Shown here: in pieces, positions 16,695-24,001 of the stretch | How positions within the stretch are numbered: the first letter of the stretch is position 1 | Layout: each line of letters starts with the position of its first letter | Assembly (NCBI RefSeq): GCF_001050015.1 | Contig: NZ_CVTB01000286.1 | Location: 1-27,476 of the forward strand | Origin: Mycolicibacterium malmesburyense | GTDB taxonomy: Bacteria; Actinomycetota; Actinomycetes; Mycobacteriales; Mycobacteriaceae | Reading direction: 5' to 3' | Length of the DNA: 27,476 nt | Position numbers and translations under genes: made by a program | The notes under the pieces: model-generated | Told to the model about the DNA's origin: nothing | What the model saw: only the letters and a program-made list of their open reading frames with translations | Databases searched by the model: none

Positions 16695-17659
16695 TGGGAG
16701 TCTTCGACCGCGTGGCCCGACCGGTGATCCTGGCCGCCAGTCGCCGCGATTACCTGCGCAGGACCGCCGAGCGGCTACCGGTCACGCGCGAGGTCGTGCA
16801 CCGATTCGTACCGGGGGAGACCGTGCACGACGCGCTCGACTCCGTTGTCCGGTTGCGGAATTCGGGCCGCCTCGTGTCGATCGACCACCTCGGCGAGGAC
16901 GTGACCGACGCGGACACCGCGACCGAGAACATGAACGCGTATCTGACGCTGCTCGACGGCCTCGCGCGACGCGAGGAGGAGCCGACCCCCGTGCGGCCGC
17001 TCGAGGTGTCGTTGAAGCTCTCGGCGTTGGGCCAGGCGCTGGCCCGCGACGGGGAGAAGATCGCGCTGGAGAACGCCCACACCATCTGCGAGCGGGCGCA
17101 GCGTATCGGGGTGTGGGTGACGGTGGACGCCGAGGACCACACCACCACCGATTCGACCCTGTCGATCGTGCGTGATTTGCGGACCGAGTTCGATTGGCTG
17201 GCAACGGTGTTGCAGGCCTATCTCAAGCGCACCCACGCCGACTGCCAGGAGTTCGCGGCCTCGGGTGCGCGAATCCGGCTGTGCAAGGGTGCTTACGAGG
17301 AACCGGCATCCGTGGCCTACCGCGACCGTGACGACGTCACGGACTCCTATCTGCGATGCCTGCGGGTATTGATGGCCGGCGCCGGCTATCCGATGGTGGC
17401 CTCACACGATCCCGCGGTCATCGACGCGGTACCGGCCATCGCCGCCGAGAACAACCGTGGCCGAGACGACTTCGAGTACCAGATGCTGTACGGGATCCGC
17501 GATGCCGAGCAGCGCAGGCTGGCCGACGCGGGCCATCACGTGCGGGTGTACGTGCCGTTCGGGACGCAGTGGTACGGGTACTTCGTGCGAAGGCTCGCCG
17601 AACGGCCCGCCAACCTGGTGTTCTTCCTGCGGGCGCTGGCCGAACGCCCGGACTCCTAG
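16694..17659 (+). CDS. pruB: PruB, proline dehydrogenase
   Basis: A 321-residue FAD-dependent proline dehydrogenase. It oxidises proline to pyrroline-5-carboxylate and passes electrons to the respiratory chain at the membrane. Typical motifs are visible: RLCKGAYEE, VASHD, EYQMLYGIR and the C-terminal YVPFGTQWYGYFVRRLAERP, the last containing the arginine pair that binds the proline carboxylate. Its size matches the short monofunctional PutA domain of actinobacteria. ATG 16694 overlaps the pruA stop; GTG 16691, one codon earlier, is also in frame. The stop codon TAG shares a CTAG with the stop of the convergent secreted-protein gene. Confidence 0.95.
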   Translation: MGVFDRVARPVILAASRRDYLRRTAERLPVTREVVHRFVPGETVHDALDSVVRLRNSGRLVSIDHLGEDVTDADTATENMNAYLTLLDGLARREEEPTPVRPLEVSLKLSALGQALARDGEKIALENAHTICERAQRIGVWVTVDAEDHTTTDSTLSIVRDLRTEFDWLATVLQAYLKRTHADCQEFAASGARIRLCKGAYEEPASVAYRDRDDVTDSYLRCLRVLMAGAGYPMVASHDPAVIDAVPAIAAENNRGRDDFEYQMLYGIRDAEQRRLADAGHHVRVYVPFGTQWYGYFVRRLAERPANLVFFLRALAERPDS

Positions 17660-18159
17660 GTCGGACGGGCGGCGACGGGCATCAGCACCGTGCCCCGGCA
17701 CGGACCGGCGAGAATCTCGGTGTGCCAGGTCCCGAACAGCTGGCCGTCGATATCGGGGGCGTAGAACACGCGCGACCGGGCCGGGGCGTACTGGCTGGGC
17801 ACGCCGTCGCCCTGGAAGCATTCCCACTGCCAGTTGTAGGCGTACTGCCACCGCGACCCGTCCCAGGTGTATCGGATCGGTTGCGGGATGGTGGGATTGC
17901 TCGGTGCGGGCCCCTCGACGACGGTGGCCACGCACAACCCCGCCGTGCAGTCGGTCACCAGCACGTACTGCGCGCTGAAGTCTGGTTCGGGTTGTGCGGC
18001 GGCGATGCTGGTGCCCATCTTGTCCGAGGCATAGGTGACGATCTGATAGCGCCCGTTCCACGCCGGATTCGCTGCGTCGGCCACCGGCAGCACTGAAAGG
18101 CTAGCGGCCGCAGCACAAGTCATCCCCAACAGCGTGCTGGTCAGGGTGCGGCCGGACAT
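17656..18159 (-). CDS. Secreted protein with four cysteines, function unknown
   Basis: About 167 residues. The N-terminus MSGRTLTSTLLGMTCAAAA is a clear Sec signal peptide with a likely cleavage after VADA, giving a mature protein that begins ANPAWNGRYQ. The mature part has four cysteines (in TDC, GLC, WEC and GPC) that could form two disulfides, and is rich in Trp and Tyr. There is no lipobox. I recognise it as a mycobacterial secreted-protein type but cannot name a family or function. ATG 18159 is favoured over an in-frame upstream start at 18204 because the signal peptide begins there. It is convergent with pruB and overlaps it by 4 bp through a shared CTAG. Confidence 0.8.
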   Translation of the reverse strand: MSGRTLTSTLLGMTCAAAASLSVLPVADAANPAWNGRYQIVTYASDKMGTSIAAAQPEPDFSAQYVLVTDCTAGLCVATVVEGPAPSNPTIPQPIRYTWDGSRWQYAYNWQWECFQGDGVPSQYAPARSRVFYAPDIDGQLFGTWHTEILAGPCRGTVLMPVAARPT

Positions 18160-18247
18160 GTCGAGAACACTACTGAGCCGAACCGCGGCAAAGCCCCGCG
18201 ACACGGTTTGCTGAAGGCTACGACACCGTCACGGATTGGTCTCGATG

Positions 18248-18361
18248 TCACCGCCTCGGCTGGGTGCGGGTCTCGCCGCGGCCGGCGGAGGACACGAGGA
18301 AATAGCCGGCGCCGCCGAACACCAGCGGCATCATCGCCATCATCCCGTACAGCGCGGTCAT
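18248..18361 (-). CDS. Small single-span membrane protein of 37 residues
   Basis: ATG 18361 is preceded by a strong ribosome binding site (AAAGGGG, 7 nt spacing). The frame encodes MTALYGMMAMMPLVFGGAGY, then FLVSSAGRGETRTQPRR and a TGA. The first 24 residues form one membrane helix and the tail is basic, so the C-terminus probably faces the cytoplasm. Third codon positions are mostly G or C. It lies between the secreted-protein gene and the VOC gene, all on the minus strand, and has its own candidate TATAAG -10. Its function is unknown; small proteins of this kind often modulate larger membrane complexes. Confidence 0.65.
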   Translation of the reverse strand: MTALYGMMAMMPLVFGGAGYFLVSSAGRGETRTQPRR

Positions 18362-18391
18362 CGTGTCACCCCTTTCCGATCGCTCCTACTC

Positions 18392-18397
18392 CTTATA
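18392..18397 (-). promoter_or_regulatory. Candidate -10 for the 37-residue membrane protein gene
   Basis: Minus-strand TATAAG lies about 30 nt upstream of the ATG at 18361, preceded by a GT. It is AT-rich against a GC-rich background. No clear -35 was found. Confidence 0.3.
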
Positions 18398-18472
18398 CGA
18401 ACTTGGGCGGGGCGCGGTTCGACGGTTTCGGCGCGAAATCCGCCGTCACTGATCGGTATCGGCGAACGGACC

Positions 18473-18853
18473 TCATTTCGGGCGCGGGGAGAAGATGCGG
18501 AACGTGTTGTCCTCCGGATCGCGGAAGACGACCCAGTTCAATCCGTCCTCCTCGTGCTCGCTCACCCGCACCGCGCCCAACGATTCGATCCGGTCGGAGT
18601 GCTCGGACCACCCGGGTCCGCCGTCGAAGTCGATCATCAGCCGGTTGTGCCCCGTGGGCAGGTCGGCGGCGGGACGCGCCTGGAACATCCAGGTCACGCC
18701 GCCGCCGTCGTCGAGGCCGATGGTCGCGAAGTGTGCGGATGAGTGCTCGTCGACCGGACGATCCAGCAGCCTCGACCAGAACCGAGCCAGCTCTGCGGCG
18801 TCGCGGCACTCGAACGAGTACATGCCGATCCGCATGGTGTTTGTTGCGGTCAT
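18473..18853 (-). CDS. VOC (glyoxalase/bleomycin-resistance fold) family protein
   Basis: A 126-residue protein of the vicinal oxygen chelate superfamily, with paired beta-alpha-beta-beta-beta modules. Typical features are the start MRIGMYSFECRDAAELARFW, the LMIDFDGG segment and the end VVFRDPEDNTFRIFS, which carries the acidic metal-ligand position. This subgroup resembles the glyoxalase-like domain proteins common in actinobacteria, whose substrates are mostly unknown. ATG 18853 has a GGGAGA ribosome binding site 6 nt upstream; an in-frame ATG six codons later is possible. It lies 68 bp downstream of the Nudix gene on the same strand and could be cotranscribed with it. Confidence 0.85.
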   Translation of the reverse strand: MTATNTMRIGMYSFECRDAAELARFWSRLLDRPVDEHSSAHFATIGLDDGGGVTWMFQARPAADLPTGHNRLMIDFDGGPGWSEHSDRIESLGAVRVSEHEEDGLNWVVFRDPEDNTFRIFSPRPK

Positions 18854-18921
18854 GTTCAGTCTCCCGTCGCTTTGTGCGTCATGGGGAAGACTCCGCAACG
18901 CGGCCGAACTCATCGCACGAG

Positions 18922-19458
18922 TCAGCGCTCCGAGAGCAACAGCAGCCCCCACGCGGCAATCGACTGGGCGTCGGTGATCACGCCGTCGCGCATCATCTGC
19001 TCGACCTCGGCGCGCGTGAACCACTGGCTGTGCATGTCCTGTTCCTCGTGCTCGCGGTCGTGCTCACCCTCGGCGAGGCCCGTCGCCAAGAACACCCAGC
19101 CACGCTGGCTGCTCATCCCCGGCGCCACGTCGAGCAGGCCGATGCGGACCATCTCCGACGCGCGAAGGCCCGTCTCCTCGCGCAGTTCGCGTGCCGCGAG
19201 GTCGGCGGGCGCGAGGTCCTTGCGGTCCGGCGCGGTGCCCTGCGGGAACTCCCAGCGTCGCAGGCCCAGCGGATAGCGGAACTGCTCGACCAGCCGGAAC
19301 CGGTCGCCGTCGCGCGCGATCACCAGGGCGTACGTCGGCTTGTCCACGACGGCGTAGATGCCGCTGGTGCCGTCGGGCCTTCGGATGTCGTCCTCACGCA
19401 GCGTCATCCAGTTGTTCCGGTAGACCTCGCGTGAGGCCAGCCGCTCGATGTGTGTCAC
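18922..19458 (-). CDS. Nudix hydrolase, ADP-ribose pyrophosphatase-like
   Basis: A 178-residue Nudix protein. The second half of the Nudix box is intact (RELREETGL), which supplies the metal-binding glutamates. The first half, between FPQGTAP and AARE, departs from the GX5E spacing: the usual first glutamate position is Leu. This PQG-type box occurs in some ADP-ribose pyrophosphatase relatives, so activity on a nucleoside-diphosphate sugar is plausible but unproven. GTG 19458 gives a natural N-terminus (THIERLASREVYRNNW) and a GATACT -10 lies 6 nt upstream, consistent with a leaderless transcript. The gene is divergent from fadD36, 42 bp away. Confidence 0.85.
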   Translation of the reverse strand: MTHIERLASREVYRNNWMTLREDDIRRPDGTSGIYAVVDKPTYALVIARDGDRFRLVEQFRYPLGLRRWEFPQGTAPDRKDLAPADLAARELREETGLRASEMVRIGLLDVAPGMSSQRGWVFLATGLAEGEHDREHEEQDMHSQWFTRAEVEQMMRDGVITDAQSIAAWGLLLLSER

Positions 19459-19464
19459 GCGCAC

Positions 19465-19470
19465 AGTATC
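19465..19470 (-). promoter_or_regulatory. Candidate -10 for the Nudix gene, leaderless
   Basis: Minus-strand GATACT is followed by 6 nt (GTGCGC) and the GTG start. This matches the geometry of leaderless mycobacterial promoters, although the first base is G rather than T. Confidence 0.35.
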
Positions 19471-19500
19471 GCCGAGCCGATGTGGGTAACCTCGCTGCTT

Positions 19501-20901
19501 ATGCTGCTGGCTTCGCTGAACCCCGCCGCGGTCGCGGGTGGTGCCGACATCGGAGACGCCGTTCGCATCGACGGTGCGCAGTTGTCGCGCAGCGATCTGG
19601 TGGGCGCCGCGACGTCGGTCGCCGAGCGCGTCGCCGGTGCGCAACGCGTCGCCGTCCTGGCCACCCCGACCGTGGAGACGGTCCTGGCGGTGACGGGTTG
19701 CCTGATCGCCGGTGTGCCCGTCGTGCCGGTGCCCGCCGACGTCGGCGCCGCCGAGCGCAGGCACATCCTGACCGACTCCGGCGCGCAGGCCTGGTTGGGG
19801 GAGAAGCCCGCCGAGACCGAGGGGCTGCAGCATGTGCCGGTGCGGCTGCACGCCCGCTCGTGGCACCGCTATGCCGAACCGGCCGCCGAGTCACCCGCGC
19901 TGATCATCTACACGTCCGGCACGACCGGCCCGCCCAAGGGCGTCCTCATCAGCCGTCGGGCGATCGCCGCCGATATCGATGCGCTCGCCGAGGCGTGGCA
20001 GTGGACGCCCGACGATGTCCTGGTGCACGGGCTGCCGCTGTACCACGTGCACGGGCTGATCCTCGGCCTGCTCGGGTCGCTGCGCATCGGAAACCGCTTC
20101 GTGCACACCGGCAAACCGAAGCCGCAGAACTACGCCGCGGCCGGCGGGACGCTGTACTTCGGGGTGCCGACGGTGTGGTCGCGGGTGGCCGACGACGCGG
20201 AGTCGGCCGCGGCGCTGAGATCCGCGCGGCTGTTGGTGTCGGGCAGCGCCCCGCTGCCGGTACCGGTGTTCGACCTGTTGGCCGAACGCACCGGGCACCA
20301 GCCCGTCGAACGGTACGGCTCGACGGAGTCGCTGATCACGATCAGCACCCGCGCCGACGGCGAGCGCCGACCCGGGTGGGTGGGTTTGCCATTGGCCGGT
20401 GTCGAGACACGCCTGGTCGACGAACAGGGCGGCGCGGTACCGCACGATGGCGAAACCATTGGGCAGCTTCATGTTCGGGGCGCCACGTTGTTCGACGGTT
20501 ACCTCAACCGCCCCGATGCGACTGCCGAGGTGCTCGACGCCGACGGCTGGTACCGCACGGGCGATGTCGCGGTGATCGACGCCGACGGCATGCACCGCAT
20601 CGTCGGACGCGAGTCCGTCGACCTGATCAAGACCGGGGGCTTCCGGGTGGGCGCGGGTGAGATCGAGACCGCGCTGCTCGGACATCCCGGCGTGCGCGAG
20701 GTGGCGGTCGTCGGTGCGCCCGATGACGACCTCGGCCAGCGCATCGTCGCATTCGTCGTCGGCGAAGCCACGCCCGATGAGCTCATCGAGTATGTGGCGC
20801 AACAGCTCTCGATCCACAAGCGGCCACGCGAGGTGCGGCTCGTCGACTCGTTGCCGCGCAACGCGATGGGCAAGGTGCTGAAGAAGGAGCTGACGCGGTG
20901 A
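19501..20901 (+). CDS. fadD36: FadD36, acyl-CoA synthetase of the malonyl-CoA-synthetase-like type
   Basis: A 466-residue ANL-superfamily adenylating enzyme that activates a carboxylic acid as acyl-AMP and then forms the CoA thioester. Motifs in order: IIYTSGTTGPPKGV (P-loop), RYGSTESLI, GWYRTGDVAVID, the hinge region RESVDLIKTGGFRVGAGEIE and the catalytic lysine in NAMGKVLKKEL. The IKTGGFRVGAGEIE form is typical of malonate/methylmalonate-activating MatB-like enzymes, so a short dicarboxylate is a reasonable substrate guess. ATG 19501 matches the M. tuberculosis FadD36 N-terminus as I recall it (LLASLNPA); ATG 19480 is in frame upstream. The stop overlaps the GTG of the next gene. Confidence 0.9.
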   Translation: MLLASLNPAAVAGGADIGDAVRIDGAQLSRSDLVGAATSVAERVAGAQRVAVLATPTVETVLAVTGCLIAGVPVVPVPADVGAAERRHILTDSGAQAWLGEKPAETEGLQHVPVRLHARSWHRYAEPAAESPALIIYTSGTTGPPKGVLISRRAIAADIDALAEAWQWTPDDVLVHGLPLYHVHGLILGLLGSLRIGNRFVHTGKPKPQNYAAAGGTLYFGVPTVWSRVADDAESAAALRSARLLVSGSAPLPVPVFDLLAERTGHQPVERYGSTESLITISTRADGERRPGWVGLPLAGVETRLVDEQGGAVPHDGETIGQLHVRGATLFDGYLNRPDATAEVLDADGWYRTGDVAVIDADGMHRIVGRESVDLIKTGGFRVGAGEIETALLGHPGVREVAVVGAPDDDLGQRIVAFVVGEATPDELIEYVAQQLSIHKRPREVRLVDSLPRNAMGKVLKKELTR

Positions 20902-21248
20902 CGCTCGAATTCGACGAGATCTGCATCGACGCCCACGACGCCACCGCTCTGGGCCGGTGGTGGTCGCAGGTGCTCGGCTGGCCCCACGACGTCGACGACG
21001 ACGGCGACGTCGTGCTGCACGCGCCGCCGGGCGCGGGCCCGAAGTGGTTGTTTCTCTCGGTGCCTGACGACAAGGTCGTGAAGAACCGCATCCACTTCGA
21101 TTTCCGGCCCGACGATCAGCAGGCCGAGGTCGATCGGGTTGTCGGCCTCGGCGCGCGGCGCGTCGACATCGGCCAGGGCGACGAGTCGTGGGTCGTGCTA
21201 GCCGATCCGGAGGGCAACGAATTCTGCATCCTGGCCGCCGAACATTGA
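20898..21248 (+). CDS. VOC-family (glyoxalase-like) protein coupled to fadD36
   Basis: A 116-residue single-domain protein of the glyoxalase-like superfamily. It opens FDEICIDAHDATALGRWW and closes WVVLADPEGNEFCILA, the usual last strands with the acidic ligand position. GTG 20898 overlaps the fadD36 stop (GTGA), so translation is coupled. The middle segment RIHFDFRPDDQ resembles glyoxalase-like domain proteins of unknown substrate rather than true methylmalonyl-CoA epimerase. Its link to an acyl-CoA synthetase makes an acyl-CoA-related role attractive, but no catalytic glutamate set can be confirmed by eye. Confidence 0.85.
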   Translation: MTLEFDEICIDAHDATALGRWWSQVLGWPHDVDDDGDVVLHAPPGAGPKWLFLSVPDDKVVKNRIHFDFRPDDQQAEVDRVVGLGARRVDIGQGDESWVVLADPEGNEFCILAAEH

Positions 21249-21262
21249 CCCCCCGATCCCTC

Positions 21263-21298
21263 TTGGCGCGAGCGTGCTTGTCTGCACACGACACGCCG
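21263..21298 (+). repeat. Left copy of an inverted element flanking the VanY-like gene
   Basis: The element begins TTGGCGCGAGCGTGC and ends CGACACGCCG. It matches the reverse complement of 21903-21939 in about 29 of 37 aligned positions. It lies inside the start region of the VanY-like gene. From memory, similar GCGCGAGCGTGC...GACACGCCG sequences occur repeatedly between mycobacterial genes. Confidence 0.5.
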
Positions 21299-21871
21299 CG
21301 AAAACTCGGCATCATCGGCACGCTCGCGGCCGCATCGGTGGGCGCAATAGCCGCGTGCGGCACTACCCCGCCGCCTCCGGCACCCGCACCCGTCGTCGGG
21401 CAGGAGCCGCTGAGCATCGGGCCCGCCGCACAGGACACCGTCGGCGGTTGGCTGCCCGACGGCCGAACGGTCAGCCCGTTCGACACCCACAACCCGATCG
21501 TGAAGTGGCTCGACCCGGCGCTGCGCGAGGCGGTGCAGAAGGCGGCCCGCAGCGCCGAGTCCGACGGCATCGAGATGCGCATCTCGTCCGGCTGGCGATC
21601 GAAGGGCTTCCAGGAACGGCTGTTCGGCGACGGCGTCGTCAGGTACGGAAGCGTCGAAGCGGCACGGGAATTCGTGGCCTCACCGGAGAAGTCCAAGCAC
21701 ATCACCGGTCAAGCCGTCGACATCGGTCCCGTCGCAGCGGACAAATGGCTCATCGCCAACGGTCGCAAGTTCGGCCTGTGTCAGGTCTACGCGAATGAGA
21801 TCTGGCACTTCGAGTTGGTCGCCGTCGACGGTCGCTGCCCGCCGCTGAAGCCGAACGCCGCAGCCGATTGA
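21278..21871 (+). CDS. VanY-like D-alanyl-D-alanine carboxypeptidase, lipoprotein
   Basis: About 197 residues. The signal peptide (MSAHDTPRKLGIIGTLAAAS) ends in a lipobox-like IAAC, followed by a Pro-rich linker, so the enzyme is probably anchored outside the membrane. The catalytic domain shows peptidase M15B motifs: SSGWRS, then SKHITGQAVDIG with zinc-ligand His and Asp, and EIWHFEL with the last zinc His. Family members trim the terminal D-Ala from peptidoglycan stem peptides. The start is uncertain: TTG 21278 gives the most natural signal peptide, while TTG 21245 overlaps the stop of the preceding gene (TTGA). The start region lies within a repeat-like element also found inverted after the gene. 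Confidence 0.8.
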   Translation: MSAHDTPRKLGIIGTLAAASVGAIAACGTTPPPPAPAPVVGQEPLSIGPAAQDTVGGWLPDGRTVSPFDTHNPIVKWLDPALREAVQKAARSAESDGIEMRISSGWRSKGFQERLFGDGVVRYGSVEAAREFVASPEKSKHITGQAVDIGPVAADKWLIANGRKFGLCQVYANEIWHFELVAVDGRCPPLKPNAAAD

Positions 21872-21937
21872 GCGCGAGCGACCGCGAAATGTACACCTAC
21901 ACCGGCGTGTCGCGGTACAGACACGGGCGCTGGCGCG
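21872..21937. terminator. Nested palindrome between convergent vanY-like and dapD genes
   Basis: ACCGCGA (21881-21887) pairs exactly with TCGCGGT (21910-21916), and the outer GCGCGAGCG (21872-21880) pairs imperfectly with CGCTGGCGCG (21928-21937 region). The location between two convergent stop codons suits a bidirectional terminator. It overlaps the right-hand repeat element. Confidence 0.4.
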
Positions 21938-21939
21938 AA
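21903..21939 (-). repeat. Right copy of the inverted element flanking the VanY-like gene
   Basis: Read on the minus strand it begins TTCGCGCCAGCG and ends GCGACACGCCG, matching the left copy at 21263-21298 with about eight differences, including one gap. The two copies point towards each other across the gene. Confidence 0.5.
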
Positions 21940-21952
21940 CAGAGGAGGGGCG

Positions 21953-22897
21953 TCAGTTCTGGTGGAGGGCCTCGTTCAGCGTGATGCCGGTGCCGTCGCG
22001 CTTGACCACCTCGACGGCGCCCGACAACGAATTGCGCCGGAACAACAGATTGTTCGCGCCCGACAGCTCGCGCGCCTTGACGGTCTTGCCGTCGCCGGTC
22101 TGCACCTTGGTGCCCGCGGTGACGTACAACCCGGCCTCGACGACGCAGTCGTCGCCGAGCGAAATGCCAAGGCCCGCATTGGCGCCGAGCAGGCACCGCT
22201 CGCCGATGGAGATCACCTCGGTGCCGCCGCCCGACAGCGTGCCCATGATCGACGCGCCACCGCCGACGTCGGACCCGTCGCCGACCACCACGCCGGCCGA
22301 GATCCGGCCCTCCACCATCGAGCTGCCGAGCGTGCCCGCGTTGAAGTTGACGAAGCCCTCGTGCATGACGGTCGTCCCCTCGGCCAGGTGCGCGCCCAGG
22401 CGCACGCGGTTGGCGTCGGCCACCCGCACGCCGGCGGGCAGCACGTAGTCGACCATCCGCGGGAACTTGTCGACGCCGTAGACGGTCACCGGGCCGCGCT
22501 TGCGCAGCCGAGCCCGTACGGTCTCGAAGTCCGCGACCGCGCACGGCCCGTGGTTCGTCCACACGACGTTGGTCAGCACCCCGAAGAAGCCGTCGGCGTT
22601 CAGGCCGTGCGGCGCGACGAGCCGGTGCGAGAGCAGGTGCAGGCGCAGATACACGTCGTAGGCGTCGGTGGCCTTGTCGTCCAGCGACGAGATCACCGTC
22701 CGGACCGCGACGACGTCGACCGCGCGATCCTCGTCGCGCCCGGTCAGCGCGCCCAGCTCCTCGGGTAGCTCGGCCACCGACAGCCGAGTCGTGCCCGACG
22801 GGCCGTCGCCGCCGAGTTCGGGTGCCGGGAACCATGTGTCGAGGACCGATCCGTCGGCGGCGATCGTCGCCAGCCCAATACCTGCAGCAGAAGTCAC
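21953..22897 (-). CDS. dapD: DapD, tetrahydrodipicolinate N-succinyltransferase
   Basis: A 314-residue enzyme that transfers succinyl from succinyl-CoA to tetrahydrodipicolinate, opening the succinylase route to meso-diaminopimelate and lysine. The C-terminal part shows the hexapeptide repeats of a left-handed beta-helix ([46 protein letters not shown]), as in the actinobacterial DapD trimer. GTG 22897 gives [12 protein letters not shown] and a length close to the M. tuberculosis enzyme. A TAGTCT -10 lies 7 nt upstream of the GTG, so the transcript is probably leaderless. The gene is divergent from dapE with only 24 bp between start codons. Confidence 0.95.
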   Translation of the reverse strand: MTSAAGIGLATIAADGSVLDTWFPAPELGGDGPSGTTRLSVAELPEELGALTGRDEDRAVDVVAVRTVISSLDDKATDAYDVYLRLHLLSHRLVAPHGLNADGFFGVLTNVVWTNHGPCAVADFETVRARLRKRGPVTVYGVDKFPRMVDYVLPAGVRVADANRVRLGAHLAEGTTVMHEGFVNFNAGTLGSSMVEGRISAGVVVGDGSDVGGGASIMGTLSGGGTEVISIGERCLLGANAGLGISLGDDCVVEAGLYVTAGTKVQTGDGKTVKARELSGANNLLFRRNSLSGAVEVVKRDGTGITLNEALHQN

Positions 22898-22904
22898 GCT
22901 GTAG

Positions 22905-22914
22905 AGACTAACGT
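22905..22914. promoter_or_regulatory. Overlapping divergent -10 elements for dapD and dapE
   Basis: The minus-strand TAGTCT (22905-22910) and plus-strand TAACGT (22909-22914) share the TA at 22909-22910. Each fits TANNNT, and each is separated from its GTG by exactly 7 nt. This is the geometry of two leaderless promoters built on one symmetric core. Confidence 0.55.
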
Positions 22915-22921
22915 CAGCCGT

Positions 22922-23986
22922 GTGGGCCTCGATTTGCACGGTGATCCGATCGCGCTGACCGCCGCGCTGGTGGACATCCCCAGCGAGTCGCGCAAGGAGA
23001 GGCGCATCGCCGACGAGGTCGAGGCCGCGCTGCGCGAACAGACGAACCTCGAGGTCATCCGCAACGCCGATGCCGTGCTGGCCCGCACCAACCTGGGGCT
23101 GGGTTCGCGGGTCCTGCTCGCCGGCCACCTCGACACCGTGCCCGTCGCCGACAACCTGCCGAGCCGCCTCGTCGACGGCGAACTGCACGGCTGCGGCACC
23201 TCGGACATGAAATCCGGTGACGCGGTGTTCTTGCACCTGGCCGCCACCGTGGCCGAGCCGAAGCACGACATCACGCTGGTGATGTACGACTGCGAGGAGA
23301 TCGAGGCGTCGGCCAACGGGCTGAACCGCATCGAGGAACAGCTGCCCGACTGGCTGCGGGCCGACGTCGCGATCCTCGGCGAACCGTCGGGCGGCTACAT
23401 CGAGGCCGGCTGCCAGGGCACGTTGCGCGTCGTCGTCAGCGCCGCCGGGACCCGCGCCCACTCGGCGCGATCCTGGCTGGGCGACAACGCGATTCACAAG
23501 CTCGGTGCCGTGCTGGACCGGCTGTCGTCATACCAGGCTCGCAGCGTGGAGATCGACGGCTGCACCTACCGCGAAGGCCTCTCGGCCGTGCACATCGACG
23601 GCGGCATCGCGGGCAACGTCATACCCGACGCGGCGTCGGCGACGGTGAATTTCCGGTTCGCGCCCGACCGCAGCGTCGACGACGCGCTGCACCACGTGCG
23701 TGAGGTCTTCGACGGCATGGACGTCGAGATCGCCGTGACCGATGCCGCCGCCGGTGCGCTGCCCGGACTGACCAAACCCGCCGCGGCCGCGTTGGTGCAG
23801 GCCGCCGGCGGACAGGTCCGCGCCAAGTACGGATGGACCGACGTAGCCCGATTCGCCGCGCTCGGCATTCCGGCGGTCAACTACGGTCCCGGCGACCCGA
23901 ACCTGGCGCACCGCGTCGACGAGCGCGTCGAGGTCGACAAGATCACCGAGGCGACCGACACGTTGCGCCGGTATTTAACCGCTTGA
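22922..23986 (+). CDS. dapE: DapE, N-succinyl-LL-diaminopimelate desuccinylase
   Basis: A 354-residue M20-family metallopeptidase. It removes succinate from N-succinyl-LL-diaminopimelate, a late step towards lysine and the peptidoglycan cross-linking diaminopimelate. Zinc-site motifs are visible: the first His in [10 protein letters not shown], the bridging Asp in GTSDMKSGD, the Glu pair in DCEEIEA, and the last His in NLAHRVDE. The dimerisation domain lies between ([10 protein letters not shown]). GTG 22922 matches the family start, and a TAACGT -10 is placed for a leaderless mRNA. It is divergent from dapD, with which it shares a pathway, and ends 99 bp before the ABC-F gene. Confidence 0.95.
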   Translation: MGLDLHGDPIALTAALVDIPSESRKERRIADEVEAALREQTNLEVIRNADAVLARTNLGLGSRVLLAGHLDTVPVADNLPSRLVDGELHGCGTSDMKSGDAVFLHLAATVAEPKHDITLVMYDCEEIEASANGLNRIEEQLPDWLRADVAILGEPSGGYIEAGCQGTLRVVVSAAGTRAHSARSWLGDNAIHKLGAVLDRLSSYQARSVEIDGCTYREGLSAVHIDGGIAGNVIPDAASATVNFRFAPDRSVDDALHHVREVFDGMDVEIAVTDAAAGALPGLTKPAAAALVQAAGGQVRAKYGWTDVARFAALGIPAVNYGPGDPNLAHRVDERVEVDKITEATDTLRRYLTA

Positions 23987-23995
23987 CCGCGCACC

Positions 23996-24001
23996 TACTC
24001 T
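23996..24001 (+). promoter_or_regulatory. Candidate -10 for the ABC-F transcript
   Basis: TACTCT fits TANNNT. Six nucleotides later comes an ATG-TGA at 24008, so a transcript could begin at or just before this start-stop. An AT-rich stretch (23972-23978) sits about 17-18 nt upstream, in the -35 zone. A TTGACC at 23983-23988 is an alternative -35, but its matching -10 would be poor. Confidence 0.4.

Noticed and set aside
19891..21705. 604-codon open frame antisense across fadD36, the VOC gene and the VanY-like gene
   Set aside because: Runs through three unrelated genes, is low complexity and has no start signal.
23972..23988. WhiB7-type promoter (AT-rich box before a TTG -35) for the ABC-F gene
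   Set aside because: An AT-rich stretch and TTGACC are present, but no acceptable -10 lies at the correct distance; TACTCT fits a different -35 position better.
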